64,000 nucleotides of DNA, from assembly GCF_023008405.1 (NCBI RefSeq), contig NZ_CP095376.1, forward strand, positions 2,380,001 to 2,444,000, given 5' to 3'. The stretch comes from Amycolatopsis sp. FBCC-B4732 (GTDB lineage: Bacteria; Actinomycetota; Actinomycetes; Mycobacteriales; Pseudonocardiaceae). Positions 42,201 to 51,180 of this stretch are shown one piece after another; the first letter of the stretch is position 1; every line of letters starts with the position of its first letter. The position numbers were made by a program, and so were the translations under genes. A model generated the notes under the pieces. It was not told the origin of the DNA. It made no database searches and was given only the letters and a program-made list of their open reading frames with translations.

Positions 42201-43944
42201 AGCCTGGCTGACGGCGGTGACCGAGCTGGTCACCGAGCCGGACGAGTTCGTGCGGCCCGAGGAGACTGAGACCGCCGTCCTCCCCGTGCACGAGCTGTTC
42301 GAGCGGCAGGCCGCGCTGAGCCCGGATGCCGTCGCCCTCATCTCCGGCGACGACGAACTGAGCTACGCGGAGCTGAACGCGCGTGCCAACCGCGTCGCCC
42401 GGCGCCTGCGCGCCCACGGCGTGACCGAAGGCGCGGTCGCCGCCGTGCTGATCGAGCGGGACACCGACCTGGTCGTGGCCCTGCTCGGCGTCCTCAAGGC
42501 GGGCGCGGGCTACACACTGCTGGACCCGGAGCTGCCGGAAGCCCGCCGTGCGGACGCGATCGCGGCGTCGGGAGCCCGGTTGGTCGTGGACCGCGCGTTC
42601 GTCGCGGCCGCCGACGGTCCCGAGGACGACCTCGGCATCGCCGTCAGCGTCGACGCGGTGGCGTGCGTGATGTTCACGTCCGGCTCCACCGGCCGGCCGA
42701 AGGGCGTGGCGGCCTCGCACCGCGCCCTCGCCGGGACCTACCTGGACCAGGACTACGCGCTCTTCGCGCCCGGCGAGGTGTGGCTGCAGTGCTCGCCGGT
42801 GTCCTGGGACGCCTTCGGCCTGGAGGTCTACGGCCCGCTGCTGTTCGGCGGCACCTGCGTGCTGCACCCCGGCCAGCGGCCGGACCCGGAGACGATGACC
42901 GCGCTCGTCGCCCGGCACGGCGTCACGCAGCTGCAGCTGTCGGCCACGCTGTTCAACTTCCTCGTCGACGAGTTCCCGGCGATCTTCGCCGGCCTGCGGG
43001 TGGTGTTCACCGGCGGCGAGCGCGCCTCGGTCGCGCACGTGGCCCGGCTGCGCGAGCGGTACCCGCACGTGCGGATCGTCAACGGCTACGGCCCGGTCGA
43101 GAGCATGGGCTTCACCACCTGCCACGTCGTCGGCGCCGCGGACGTGACCGCGGCCGCGATCCCGATCGGCGTCCCGGTCACGCACAAGGACGTCCGGGTG
43201 CTCGACGAGCACTTCCGGCCGTCGGCCCAAGGTGAGCTCTACGCGACCGGGGCCGGGCTGGCCCTCGGGTACGTCGGGCAGCCGGGCCTGACCGCCGACC
43301 GGTTCCTGCCCGACCCGCTCGGCCCGCCGGGCTCGCGGATGTACCGCACCGGCGACGTCGGCGGCCGCACCACCGGCGGCCTGCTCACCATCACCGGGCG
43401 AGCCGACGACCAGGTGAAGATCCGCGGCTTCCGGGTCGAGCCCGGCGAGGTCACCGCGGCGCTGGCGCGCCACCCCGGCGTCAAGGACTGCGCGGTCGTC
43501 GCGCACGGCGGCGGGCTCGCGGCGTACATCGTGGCGCGGGACACCGCGCCCGGCTACCAGGACGTCTGCGACCACCTCGCCACGCTGGTGCCGGACTACA
43601 TGATCCCGGCGAGCGTCACCGTGCTCGGCGCGCTTCCCTCGACCCCGAACGGAAAGCTCGACCGGGCCGCGCTGCCCGACCCGGACGGCGTCGTCGAGGC
43701 GGTGCCGGCGGAGCCCGCCGTCACCGAGGCCGAACGGCTGGTCTCGGCGGTGTGGGCCGAGGTCCTCGGGGTCGACGCGGTGGGTGTCGACGACAGCTTC
43801 TTCCGGCTCGGCGGCAACTCCCTCGCCGCGGTCCGCGTGGCGCTGCGGCTGTCCACCGAGACCGGCACCCGGGTCGCGCCGCGGCTGGTGTTCGCCTCCC
43901 GGACCGTCCGCGCGCTGGCCCGCCGGCTGGAGGTGCGGGCATGA
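39217..43944 (+). CDS. NRPS, A-T-C-A-T
   Basis: This 1575-residue synthetase opens the line, since it starts with an A domain and no condensation domain. A1 runs about 1-500, T1 502-583 (HLGGDSLTAV), C 595-1018, A2 1024-1491, T2 1495-1575 (RLGGNSLAAV). The C motif reads HHIVWDEGS, with glutamate where HHxxxDG has glycine. By eye the pockets are D-V-E-N-V-G-A-I-T-K (A1) and about D-A-L-Q-F-G-G-G-F-K (A2). A1 suggests a polar or basic substrate and A2 a small or hydrophobic one, but neither matches a code I know. The ATG follows GGGGTGAG. Its TGA overlaps the next start (ATGA). Confidence 0.92.
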   Translation: MSVQDEKPAVTIDSTRPALRCGARTRTYGELEELVTATAERLTAAGARPGDVVAVRSEDRFDQVTGLLAVWRAGGVHLPLDPAAPAGRTERLLAGAGARLLLDGGAVRPGGCESAVPVGGVVGVVRPGGSESAAPVGGVVRPGGSRPEPAGGEALAYLIHTSGTTGEPKAVAVGHRALAAHVEAISARFDLRADDVVLHFARSTVDVAVEQITTTLAAGACLVVPEAKLRSAEEFWQLLEAERVTVANVAAGYFHDLVASVRAGRAVPPTLRTMVSGSDRLSPAAAATWLDRTGVRLLNAYGPTETVITATVHEVRPGHPVTVGSPVGDRVAHLLDERLQPVDEGELYLGGSLLAAGYLGDGGRTAVRFVADPFSAEPGARMYRTGDRARRTAGGELEFLGRVDDQVKIRGFRVEPGEVENALAAHPAVTACAVVPHEAASGTQLAAYVVAEHPLEYPELREFLAQSLPEHLIPASVTPLPQLPLTAAGKVDRAALPEPARAEAGYRAPRTPAEQLLAAIWADVLGVGRVGLDDNFFHLGGDSLTAVRVAGRVLEVFGPVSPYRIFDAPTLERFAAEMHDGDERPGPVRAPASDAPLSRFQRGLWLLDAWQPGTPTYNVPWVFDFDGPLDAGVLRAALQRVVDRHEALRTTFEVAGSLPRQVIHPRLDVPFEITEAADPAGLIAADARTPFDLATGPLLRARLVRTSATTATLALVFHHIVWDEGSLAVLDRELRECYTALLEGREPRLPDLAVQYGDYANWLRDNGITEEQLGFWAEHLRGLPDRPALPPDHPRPAEPAHRCGYHRFAFDAGLATAVREFAREADATPFMVLLAGLVLAVHRTGGAADLVVGTPVSVRERPELDALIGYFITLLPLRFRVEAEATRRDVLDHVRGVALDGYRHQDVPLEEITGRVLGERSGDRNPLFQLVFEMHTADPDPLPYGEAKLSRRLHVNELSRFDLSWSVEDDGTGFGGRIEYDTDLFDAATLTALGEAWLTAVTELVTEPDEFVRPEETETAVLPVHELFERQAALSPDAVALISGDDELSYAELNARANRVARRLRAHGVTEGAVAAVLIERDTDLVVALLGVLKAGAGYTLLDPELPEARRADAIAASGARLVVDRAFVAAADGPEDDLGIAVSVDAVACVMFTSGSTGRPKGVAASHRALAGTYLDQDYALFAPGEVWLQCSPVSWDAFGLEVYGPLLFGGTCVLHPGQRPDPETMTALVARHGVTQLQLSATLFNFLVDEFPAIFAGLRVVFTGGERASVAHVARLRERYPHVRIVNGYGPVESMGFTTCHVVGAADVTAAAIPIGVPVTHKDVRVLDEHFRPSAQGELYATGAGLALGYVGQPGLTADRFLPDPLGPPGSRMYRTGDVGGRTTGGLLTITGRADDQVKIRGFRVEPGEVTAALARHPGVKDCAVVAHGGGLAAYIVARDTAPGYQDVCDHLATLVPDYMIPASVTVLGALPSTPNGKLDRAALPDPDGVVEAVPAEPAVTEAERLVSAVWAEVLGVDAVGVDDSFFRLGGNSLAAVRVALRLSTETGTRVAPRLVFASRTVRALARRLEVRA
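39535..39660 (+). repeat. Short tandem repeat inside adenylation domain A1
   Basis: Between the A2 and A3 motifs of the first A domain, VRPGGCESAVPVGGVVGV, VRPGGSESAAPVGGV and VRPGGSRPEP follow in tandem, encoded by DNA units of 54 and 48 bp. The other A domains in the window have a single short loop here, so this is a local in-frame expansion on the protein surface. Confidence 0.8.
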
Positions 43945-46900
43945 CCGGCCGCACCGCCCCGGTGTCCGGGCTCCAGCGCGGGCTGTGGTTCCTCGACCGC
44001 TGGAACCCCGGCTCCGCCGCCTACACCGTGCCGTGGGTGTTCACCTTCGACGCACCCGTCGACCCGGCCGTCCTGGAAAGCGCGCTCGGCGGGATCGTCC
44101 GGCGGCACGAGGTCCTGCGCACGACGTTCTCGGCCGGTCCGGACGGTCCACAGCAGACGGTCCACGACGACGTCCGGATCCCGGTGCACCGCGGCGAACC
44201 CGACCTGACCGCCGGGTTCGACCTCGAAACCGGTCCCTTGCTGCGGGCGACCCTGGCGGACCCGGTGACGCTGGTCCTCGTCGTGCACCACATCGTCTGG
44301 GACGGCTGGTCGTCCGGGGTGTTCGAGCGGGAGCTGGCGGAGCTCTACACCGCGGCCGTCGAAGGCCGGGCTCCCGTGCTGCCCGAGCTGACCACCCAGT
44401 ACGCCGACTACGCCGCCGAACCCGAGCCGTACGACGAACCGCTGGCGTACTGGCGCGAGCAGCTGGCCGGCGCGCCCGAGCGCCTCGCGGTGCCGGCCGA
44501 CCGGGAGGCGCCCGCCCGGCAGGACTTCGGCGGCGACACCCGCGAGTTCGCGCTCCCGGACGGGCTGGCCGCCCGGATCGGCGAGCTCGCCGCCGAGCTG
44601 GACGCGACTCCGTTCGTCGTTCAGCTGGCCGCGTTCGCCGCGCTCCTCAACCGCTACACCGGCGCGGCCGACCTGGTCGTCGGCACCCCGGTGACGACCC
44701 GCGACCGGCCGGAGCTGGCCGACCTGATCGGCTACTTCGTCAACATCCTGCCGCTGCGGCTGCGCGTCGACCGCGCCGCGGGCTTCCGCGACCTCGTGGA
44801 GCACGTGCGCGACACCGCGTTCGACGCCTACGCCTGCCTGGACGTGCCGTTCGACGTCGTGGTCGACGCGCTGGCCCTCGAGCGCTCGGCCCGGCACGCG
44901 CCGCTGGTGCAGGTCGTGTTCGGGGCGCACGCGGAGGAGTCCGAGCCGCTGCGGTTCGGGCCGGTCACCGCGACCCGGCGGGTGCACCACAACGGCACGA
45001 GCAAGTTCGACCTCACCTGGTCGACGTTCGACGACGGCGAGCTGCGCGGTGAGGTCGAATACCGCACCAGCCTGTTCGACGCGGCGACGATCGACCGGAT
45101 GACCTTGCACTGGCGCACCCTGCTGGCCGCCGTGCTGTCCGAACCGGACAGTCCACTGTGGAAGGTCGAGCTGGCGCCTTCGCCGCCCGCTGCCGTCACC
45201 GCCGGCGAGTCCCGGTGCCTGCACGAGTCCTTCGAGGACACCGTGGACCGGTTCCCGGACCGGCCCGCGGTGACCTGCGACGGCGTGAGCGTGACCTACG
45301 CCGAGCTGGACCGGCGGGCCAACCGGCTCGCGCACGCCCTGATCGCGGCCGGCGTCCGCCCCGGCGACCGGGTCGGCCTGCTGCTGGAGCGCACCGACGC
45401 GATCGTCACGGCGATCCTGGCCGTGCTGAAGGCGGGCGCGGCCTACGTGCCGGTCGACCCGGCCGCGCCGGACGACCGCGCGGCGTTCGTCTTCGGCGAC
45501 ACCGGTGTGCGGCTGGTCGTCACCGACCAGGACACCGAGGGGCCGGTGTTCGACGTCGGGCAGGACGTTTCGGCCTACCCCGCGGACCGGCCGCGGGTGC
45601 CGGTCCGCCCCGGCGACCTGGCCTACGTGATCTTCACCTCCGGCTCGACGGGCCGGCCCAAGGGCGTCGCCGTGGCCCACGAGCACGCCGGGCGGCTGAT
45701 GGCGTCCGGGCGCGCGCACTTCGCGTTCACCGAGACCGACGTCTGGACGCTGTTCCACAGCTACGCCTTCGACTGGACGGTCTGGGAGCTGTGGGGGCCG
45801 TTGCACCACGGTGGCCGCCTGGTCGTCGTGCCCTACCTGACCAGCCGGTCCCCGGAGGCGTTCGCCGAGCTGCTCGCGGCTGAGGGCGTCACCCAGCTGT
45901 GCCAGACGCCGTCGGCGTTGCGGCAGCTCGAAGCCACCCTCCGCACCGGGCCCGCGTTGCCCGCCCTGCGGCAGGTCATGCTCGGCGGCGAGGCGCTGGA
46001 CCCGGCGGTGGTGCGCCGCTGGTTCGCGCTCGGGCTGTCCGCACCGCTGTGCAACCTCTACGGCATCACCGAGACCACCGTGCACGTCACCACCCACGAC
46101 GTCACCGGACCGGACGGGTTCGCGCGCAGCCTGATCGGCGCGCCGCTGCCGCACCTGAGCGCCCACGTGCTCGACGAGTGGCTGCGGCCGTGCCCGGTCG
46201 GCGTGCCGGGCGAGCTGTACATCGGCGGCGGCGCGCTCGCCCACGGCTACTGGGGGCGGGCCGGGCTCACCGCGCAGCGGTTCCTGCCCGACCCGTTCTC
46301 GCCTTCGCCGGGCGCGCGGCTCTACCGCACCGGGGACGTCGCCCGTCGGCTTTCCGGCGGTGGTCTCGAGTACGTCGGCCGGTGCGACAGCCAGGTCAAG
46401 GTCCGCGGCTTCCGCATCGAGCTCGGCGAGATCGAGCACGCGCTGGGGACGCACCCTTCGGTCGGCGCCTGCGCGGTCACCGTGCACGACGACCGGCTGG
46501 CCGCCTACGTCACCGTGCCGCTGGACTACGCCGAGGTGCGGTCGTTCCTGGCGAAGTCGCTGCCGGAGCACATGATCCCGGCGACGGTGACCGTGCTCGA
46601 CCGGCTGCCCGTCACGGTCAACGGCAAGCTCGACCGGGCGGCGCTGCCGGCGCCGTCCGCGCCCCGGCCGAAGCGGGAGTACGCCGCGCCGAGCACACCG
46701 GGGGAGCGGCTGCTCGCCGAGCTGTACGCCGACGTCCTCGGCGTGGACGGCGCCGGGGCGCACGACAACTTCTTCCACCTCGGCGGCGACTCCATCCGCG
46801 CGGTGCACCTGGCGGGCAAGCTGCGGGACCGCGGCTGGACGCTCACGCTGCCCGACCTTTTCGCCGCGCCCACCCCGGCGGCCCTCGCGCCGCTGCTGAA

Positions 46901-48260
46901 GCCGTGTGCCGCGGTGGCTCCGGCCGCGCGGCCGTTCGCCGGACTGTCCGAAAAGGACCTGGCGAAGCTGCCCGCGGACGTCGTCGACGCCTACCCGATG
47001 GCGGCGATGCAGCTCGGGATGATCTACCACATGGAGCTGTCGGGGGACGCCGGCGGCTACCACAACGTCAACAGCTACCGCGTCGCCGGCCGACTCGACG
47101 AGGACGCCCTGCGGGGGGCGGTCGCCGACGTCATCACGCGGCACCCGGTGCTGCGGACGACGTTCGACGTGATCGGCTACCGCGAGCCGATGCAGCTGGT
47201 GCACGCTTCGGCGCCTGCGCCGGTCTCCACTGCGGACCTTCGCGGCCTTTCTCCTGCCGCGCAGAGATCCGCGGTGGGGGAGGTGTTCGACGCGTTCTGC
47301 GCGATGCGCTTCGACCTGCGTTCCGCACCGCTGTTCCGGGTGTCCGCCCAGCGGCTGGCCGACGACCTCTTCCAGCTGACCATCGCCGAGCACCACTCCA
47401 TTTTGGACGGCTGGAGCTTCACCTCGCTGCTCACGGAAATCCTGGAGCGGCACGCTTCGCCGGACTCGCCGCCGGCGCCACCGCCCGCGTCGACGTTCCG
47501 CGACTTCGTCGCCGCCGAACAGGCCGCCGCGGCTTCCGCGGAGAGCGAGCAGTTCTGGCGCTCTCGCCTGGCGGGCGCGGACGGTGCTCTCTGGTCGGCC
47601 GACTCCGGGTCCGCGGCGGCGACGGCGGAGATCCCGCGCACGGTCGAGCGGGTCCTGCCGGACGCCCCGGCCCAGCTCGCGGCGCTCGCGTCGGCGGCCG
47701 GCGTCCCGATCAAGGCGGCCGCGCTGGCCGCGCACGTCCGGGCGCTGTCGCGGATCACCGGCCGCGACCGGGTCACGACGGGCCTGTCGGTGAACGGCCG
47801 GCTGGAGGAACGCAGCGGCACCGAGGCGTACGGGCTGTTCCTGAACACGGTCCCGCTGGTCGTGGACGCTTTGCAGGCCGACCTCGTGCGCGCGGTGCAC
47901 GAAGCCGAGGTCGAGCTGCTGCCGCACCGCCGGGTCCCGTTCGCCCGGCTGGCCCGGCTCATGGACTCGCCACGGCTCGAAGCGTGTTTCGCGTTCCTGC
48001 GGTTCCACGCACTCGGCCGGCTGGCGGGCTCGGCGACGAGCATCGTCGACGACCGGATCGGCTGCGAACCGGACATGCGGTACGAGCCGACCAACTTCGC
48101 GCTGGGAGTGGCACTGGTGCAGGACCCGGCTTCGGACCGGATCCTGCTGGCCGTGGACCACCTGCGGTCCTTGGTGCCGGACTCCCTCGCGGACGCGTAC
48201 GTGACCGCGTACGCCGAAGAACTCGCCGCGCTGGTCGCGGAAAACCGTCAGCTGATCTGA
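43941..48260 (+). CDS. NRPS, C-A-T-C
   Basis: This is a 1439-residue synthetase. C1 about 1-420 (HHIVWDGWS), A 427-903, T 910-990 and a terminal C domain about 1010-1437. The A domain has the Thr-clade wording [10 protein letters not shown] and [13 protein letters not shown]. Its pocket by eye is D-W-W-C-M-G-L-V-H-K, related to the threonine code DFWNIGMVHK but changed at two key sites. The carrier reads [10 protein letters not shown], a form often seen before epimerising or dual domains. The last domain has HHSILDGWS, begins [19 protein letters not shown], and ends the protein without an acceptor carrier. It must act with a carrier on another protein, plausibly the free PCP three genes on. 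Confidence 0.92.
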   Translation: MTGRTAPVSGLQRGLWFLDRWNPGSAAYTVPWVFTFDAPVDPAVLESALGGIVRRHEVLRTTFSAGPDGPQQTVHDDVRIPVHRGEPDLTAGFDLETGPLLRATLADPVTLVLVVHHIVWDGWSSGVFERELAELYTAAVEGRAPVLPELTTQYADYAAEPEPYDEPLAYWREQLAGAPERLAVPADREAPARQDFGGDTREFALPDGLAARIGELAAELDATPFVVQLAAFAALLNRYTGAADLVVGTPVTTRDRPELADLIGYFVNILPLRLRVDRAAGFRDLVEHVRDTAFDAYACLDVPFDVVVDALALERSARHAPLVQVVFGAHAEESEPLRFGPVTATRRVHHNGTSKFDLTWSTFDDGELRGEVEYRTSLFDAATIDRMTLHWRTLLAAVLSEPDSPLWKVELAPSPPAAVTAGESRCLHESFEDTVDRFPDRPAVTCDGVSVTYAELDRRANRLAHALIAAGVRPGDRVGLLLERTDAIVTAILAVLKAGAAYVPVDPAAPDDRAAFVFGDTGVRLVVTDQDTEGPVFDVGQDVSAYPADRPRVPVRPGDLAYVIFTSGSTGRPKGVAVAHEHAGRLMASGRAHFAFTETDVWTLFHSYAFDWTVWELWGPLHHGGRLVVVPYLTSRSPEAFAELLAAEGVTQLCQTPSALRQLEATLRTGPALPALRQVMLGGEALDPAVVRRWFALGLSAPLCNLYGITETTVHVTTHDVTGPDGFARSLIGAPLPHLSAHVLDEWLRPCPVGVPGELYIGGGALAHGYWGRAGLTAQRFLPDPFSPSPGARLYRTGDVARRLSGGGLEYVGRCDSQVKVRGFRIELGEIEHALGTHPSVGACAVTVHDDRLAAYVTVPLDYAEVRSFLAKSLPEHMIPATVTVLDRLPVTVNGKLDRAALPAPSAPRPKREYAAPSTPGERLLAELYADVLGVDGAGAHDNFFHLGGDSIRAVHLAGKLRDRGWTLTLPDLFAAPTPAALAPLLKPCAAVAPAARPFAGLSEKDLAKLPADVVDAYPMAAMQLGMIYHMELSGDAGGYHNVNSYRVAGRLDEDALRGAVADVITRHPVLRTTFDVIGYREPMQLVHASAPAPVSTADLRGLSPAAQRSAVGEVFDAFCAMRFDLRSAPLFRVSAQRLADDLFQLTIAEHHSILDGWSFTSLLTEILERHASPDSPPAPPPASTFRDFVAAEQAAAASAESEQFWRSRLAGADGALWSADSGSAAATAEIPRTVERVLPDAPAQLAALASAAGVPIKAAALAAHVRALSRITGRDRVTTGLSVNGRLEERSGTEAYGLFLNTVPLVVDALQADLVRAVHEAEVELLPHRRVPFARLARLMDSPRLEACFAFLRFHALGRLAGSATSIVDDRIGCEPDMRYEPTNFALGVALVQDPASDRILLAVDHLRSLVPDSLADAYVTAYAEELAALVAENRQLI

Positions 48261-48274
48261 GAGAGGAATCCACT

Positions 48275-48469
48275 GTGGACGCGTTCAAGGACTTCACGGT
48301 CGTCGTCAACGACGAGGAGCAGTATTCGATCTGGCCGGCTTCGCTGGACGTTCCGGCGGGCTGGCAGCCGGCGGGCAAGAGCGGCAGCCGCGAGGAGTGC
48401 GTGGCGTGGGTCGACGAGACGTGGACCGACATCCGCCCGAAGAGCCTGCGCGTCGCGCTCGGGGTTTGA
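48275..48469 (+). CDS. MbtH-like protein
   Basis: This 64-residue MbtH protein has the full signature: [18 protein letters not shown], and [17 protein letters not shown]. MbtH proteins bind NRPS adenylation domains and are often required for their folding or activity. It starts at GTG behind GAGAGGAA, 15 bases after the NRPS stop, and is co-transcribed. Several A domains of this cluster may depend on it. Confidence 0.95.
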   Translation: MDAFKDFTVVVNDEEQYSIWPASLDVPAGWQPAGKSGSREECVAWVDETWTDIRPKSLRVALGV

Positions 48470-48470
48470 C

Positions 48471-48737
48471 GTGCTGGCGACGATCGCGGCGATGTGGGCC
48501 GAGGAGCTGGGCGTCCCCGAGGTGCGCCCCGAGGACGGTTTTTTCGAGCTGGGCGGGCATTCGCTGACCGCGTTGCGGGTGGTGTACCGGGTCCGCGACG
48601 AGTTCTCGGTCGACCTGTCCCTGCGCGACCTGATGGCGGCGGCGACGTTGACGGACTTCGTGTCGACGGTGGCCGCGGCCCGCGAGACCCCGGCCCGCCC
48701 GAAGGTGGCGCTGGTGGGCCGCCGGGGCACGCGATGA
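48471..48737 (+). CDS. Free-standing peptidyl carrier protein
   Basis: This 88-residue single carrier domain has the phosphopantetheine site in DGFFELGGHSLTALRVVYRV. It has a GTG start one base after the MbtH stop, and its stop overlaps the start of the following thioesterase (ATGA). A discrete carrier can present an amino acid to a tailoring enzyme or accept a residue from an orphan condensation domain. Candidates are the terminal C domain of the preceding NRPS and the nearby P450. It has no A domain of its own, so it must be charged in trans. Confidence 0.9.
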   Translation: MLATIAAMWAEELGVPEVRPEDGFFELGGHSLTALRVVYRVRDEFSVDLSLRDLMAAATLTDFVSTVAAARETPARPKVALVGRRGTR

Positions 48738-49486
48738 CCCTCGCGGCCCCGCGCCCGGCCCTCGCGGGCGACTGGTGCTACCGCCCGTATCCGTTGACGG
48801 GCGGGGTGCCGCAGCTGGTGTGCTTCCCGCACGCGGGCGGCGACGTGACGGCGTTCAGCGGCCTGGCGGCGGAGCTGGTCCCGGACCTGGAGGTCTGGGC
48901 CATCCGCCTCCCGGCCCGCGGCGGCCGCTTCACGGACCGGATGCCGTCCGGTTTCCGTGAGCTGGTGACCGCGGTCGTGGCGGGGCTCGTCCCGCACCTG
49001 CGGCCGGGATCGGTGTTCTACGGTCAGAGCTTCGGGGCGCTGCTGGCTTACGAGGTCGCCCGTGCTTTGCCGGCGGATCGATGTCCCCGGCTGGTGGTCC
49101 CGGCGTGCGCGCCCCCACCATCCGCGTGGCCGGGCTCGATCCCGCCGACCGACGAGGGTGCCGCGGAGCTCCTCGCGCGATGCGGGCTGGCCGGGGCATT
49201 GCCGGACGACGAGACGATCCGCGAACTGGCGGTGGCGACGATCCGGACGGACCTGACGGTCTGCCGCACCTACCGCCCTCCCGGCGTTCCGGCGACGTTC
49301 GCGATCCACGCGGTGGCCGGTACTGAGGACGAAGCCCTGCCGCCGGGGACGCTCGCGGAGTGGTCGGCCGCGACGACGGGCCGCTTCACGACCTCGGTCG
49401 AGCCGGGCGGGCACCTGCTGGCGACGCCACTGACCCGCGGCCCGGCGGACTTGCTGCGCAAGCTCCACGCGGCCGCAGCCGCCTGA
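48734..49486 (+). CDS. Second type II thioesterase of the NRPS cluster
   Basis: This 250-residue alpha/beta hydrolase has the family entry LVCFPHAGGDVTAFSGLAAE, the elbow YGQSFGALLAYE (S99), an acid in the AVAGTEDEALPPG region and the histidine in VEPGGHLLATPL. It is coupled to the free carrier by a four-base overlap, which suggests it hydrolyses that carrier's cargo or keeps it clear of misprimed groups. Histidine, serine and acid are all present. Two decayed copies of the gene's 3' end follow it. Confidence 0.9.
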   Translation: MTLAAPRPALAGDWCYRPYPLTGGVPQLVCFPHAGGDVTAFSGLAAELVPDLEVWAIRLPARGGRFTDRMPSGFRELVTAVVAGLVPHLRPGSVFYGQSFGALLAYEVARALPADRCPRLVVPACAPPPSAWPGSIPPTDEGAAELLARCGLAGALPDDETIRELAVATIRTDLTVCRTYRPPGVPATFAIHAVAGTEDEALPPGTLAEWSAATTGRFTTSVEPGGHLLATPLTRGPADLLRKLHAAAAA

Positions 49487-49991
49487 CCCGGCCGACCAGC
49501 CGGCCCGGCGGACTTGCTGCGCAATTTCTACACGGCCGCGCCCGCCTGACCCGTGGCCCGGCGGACTTGCTGCGCAAGCTCTACGCGGCCGCACCGCTTG
49601 ACCCGGCCGCCCAGCCGGCACTCCGGCAGCCGTGCCGGCTACGGCGGCAGCCGCCCAGCTGGCCAGCCGGCGCCGGGGTTGGCACCCGGCCGCCCAGCTG
49701 GCACTCCGGCAGTCGAGCCGGCCGGCGCCCGGCCACCCGGCCGGCGCCCGGCCACCCGGCCGGCACCCGGCACCCGGCACCCGGCACCCGGCCGGCACCC
49801 GGCCACCCGGCACCCGGCCGGCACCCGGCCGGCACCCGGCCGGCACCCGGCCGGGCCCGGCCACCCGGCCGGGCCCAGCCGCCCAGCTGGCCAGCCGGCA
49901 CCCGGCGCCCCGGCTCGCAGATCCCGTCCGCCAACGAGCCACCACCCCAGCCACATCGCCGAAGCCGCTCATCCCGCCCGAGGAGGCGCCC
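49441..49991 (+). repeat. Decayed copies of the thioesterase 3' end followed by a CCGGCACCCGG minisatellite
   Basis: The gene's terminal segment, beginning CCCGGCGGACTTGCTGCGCA at 49441, recurs at 49504 and 49557. Each copy again encodes GPADLLR(K/N)xxxAA and then breaks down. From about 49720 to 49900 the DNA is an irregular array of GGCACCCGGCC and GGCCACCCGGC units. No gene lies between the thioesterase stop at 49486 and the P450 start at 49992; the P450 ribosome site GAGGAGG is at the right end. Confidence 0.85.
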
Positions 49992-51161
49992 GTGTCCACC
50001 GTTACCGTCGATCTCACCGACCCCGGGCTCTGGGCCCGGCCCGACGTCGGCGAAATCGTCGCCGACCTGCGCAGCCGGGCTCCCGTCCACCGCACCGAAA
50101 CCGCGCTCGACGGGCCCGTCTGGTCCGTGCTCGGCTACCACCTCGGCTCCCGCGTCCTCACCGACGCCGCCACGTTCAGCTCCACCGGCGGCTCGCTCCT
50201 CGGCACCGGTGGCACCCCCGCCGGCGCCGGCAAGATGATGGCCCTCTCCGACGGTCCCCGGCACCGCGAACTCCGCGCCCCCGTCCTCCCGTACTTCTCA
50301 CCCAAGGGCGTGCGCACCACCGCCGACCGCATCACCGAACTCGCCGCGGAAGTCGTCGAATCCGCCGTAGAGCAGGAAACCGTCGACCTCGTGGACGTCC
50401 TGGCCACCGTCCCGCTCGTCGTCATGTGCGACCTGCTCGGCATCCCGGGCGACGACCGCGACCTCGTCGTCGCCGTCTGCGACGAAGCCTTCCTCGCCCA
50501 GACACCGGACGCGCGCCGGGCCGGCCACCAGAAGCTGCTGCCCTACCTCTTCGAAAAAGTCGTGCAGCGGCGCAAGAACCCGGGTGACGACCTCATCAGC
50601 ACCCTCGCCACCCACCGGATCAAGAACCGGCTGCTGCCCATCGAAGACGTCGTCTTCAACCTCGACAACATCGTCGTCGGCGGGGTGCAGACCGTGCGGC
50701 ACACCGCCGCCATGAGCATCTGGGCGCTGATGAACCACCCCGCTGCTTGGCACCAGCTGAAAGACGCCGACCTCGACCTCGCCACCGACGAGCTGCTCCG
50801 CTACACCTCCGTCGGTCTCCACGTCCTGCGCACCGCCACGACCCAGGTCGAACTGGGCGGGCACGTCATCGACGCCGGGGACAAGGTCGCCGTCTGGACG
50901 TGGTCGGCCGATCACGACACCGCCGTCTTCGACCGGCCGCACGAACTCGTGCTCGACCGGTCGCCGAACCGGCACCTGGCCCTCGGGGTCGGGGCGCACT
51001 ACTGCGTCGGCGCGCCGCTGGCGAAGGCCGAGCTCAAGGCCATCTACGCCGCGCTGCTCGACCAGGTCGCCGGGCTCGAGCTCGACGGCGAGCCGGTGCA
51101 CAACCGGTCGATCATCAACTTCGGCTTCGACCACCTCCCGGTGCGCCTGCGGGCCCGCTGA
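49992..51161 (+). CDS. Cytochrome P450
   Basis: This is a 389-residue soluble P450. The K-helix ExxR is DELLRYTS, the heme loop is ALGVGAHYCVGAPLAKAEL (the usual phenylalanine before GxGxHxCxG is replaced), and the I-helix reads NIVVGGVQTVRHT. In that helix the acid of AGxxT is glutamine while the threonine remains. This resembles P450s that act on carrier-bound amino acids or peptides in NRPS clusters, and it lies beside a free carrier protein. It probably hydroxylates or otherwise oxidises a residue. The GTG start behind GAGGAGG was preferred to the long upstream reading through the minisatellite. Confidence 0.88.
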   Translation: MSTVTVDLTDPGLWARPDVGEIVADLRSRAPVHRTETALDGPVWSVLGYHLGSRVLTDAATFSSTGGSLLGTGGTPAGAGKMMALSDGPRHRELRAPVLPYFSPKGVRTTADRITELAAEVVESAVEQETVDLVDVLATVPLVVMCDLLGIPGDDRDLVVAVCDEAFLAQTPDARRAGHQKLLPYLFEKVVQRRKNPGDDLISTLATHRIKNRLLPIEDVVFNLDNIVVGGVQTVRHTAAMSIWALMNHPAAWHQLKDADLDLATDELLRYTSVGLHVLRTATTQVELGGHVIDAGDKVAVWTWSADHDTAVFDRPHELVLDRSPNRHLALGVGAHYCVGAPLAKAELKAIYAALLDQVAGLELDGEPVHNRSIINFGFDHLPVRLRAR

Positions 51162-51180
51162 GCGCGAACGGATACCAGCC

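Noticed and set aside
43596..48161. Minus-strand open frame of about 1500 codons opposite the second NRPS
   Set aside because: It is antisense to well-defined C, A and T domains and has no recognisable motif.
49632..49991. N-terminal extension of the P450
   Set aside because: The extra 120 residues are translated minisatellite; the GTG at 49992 has a strong ribosome site and the expected P450 N-terminus.
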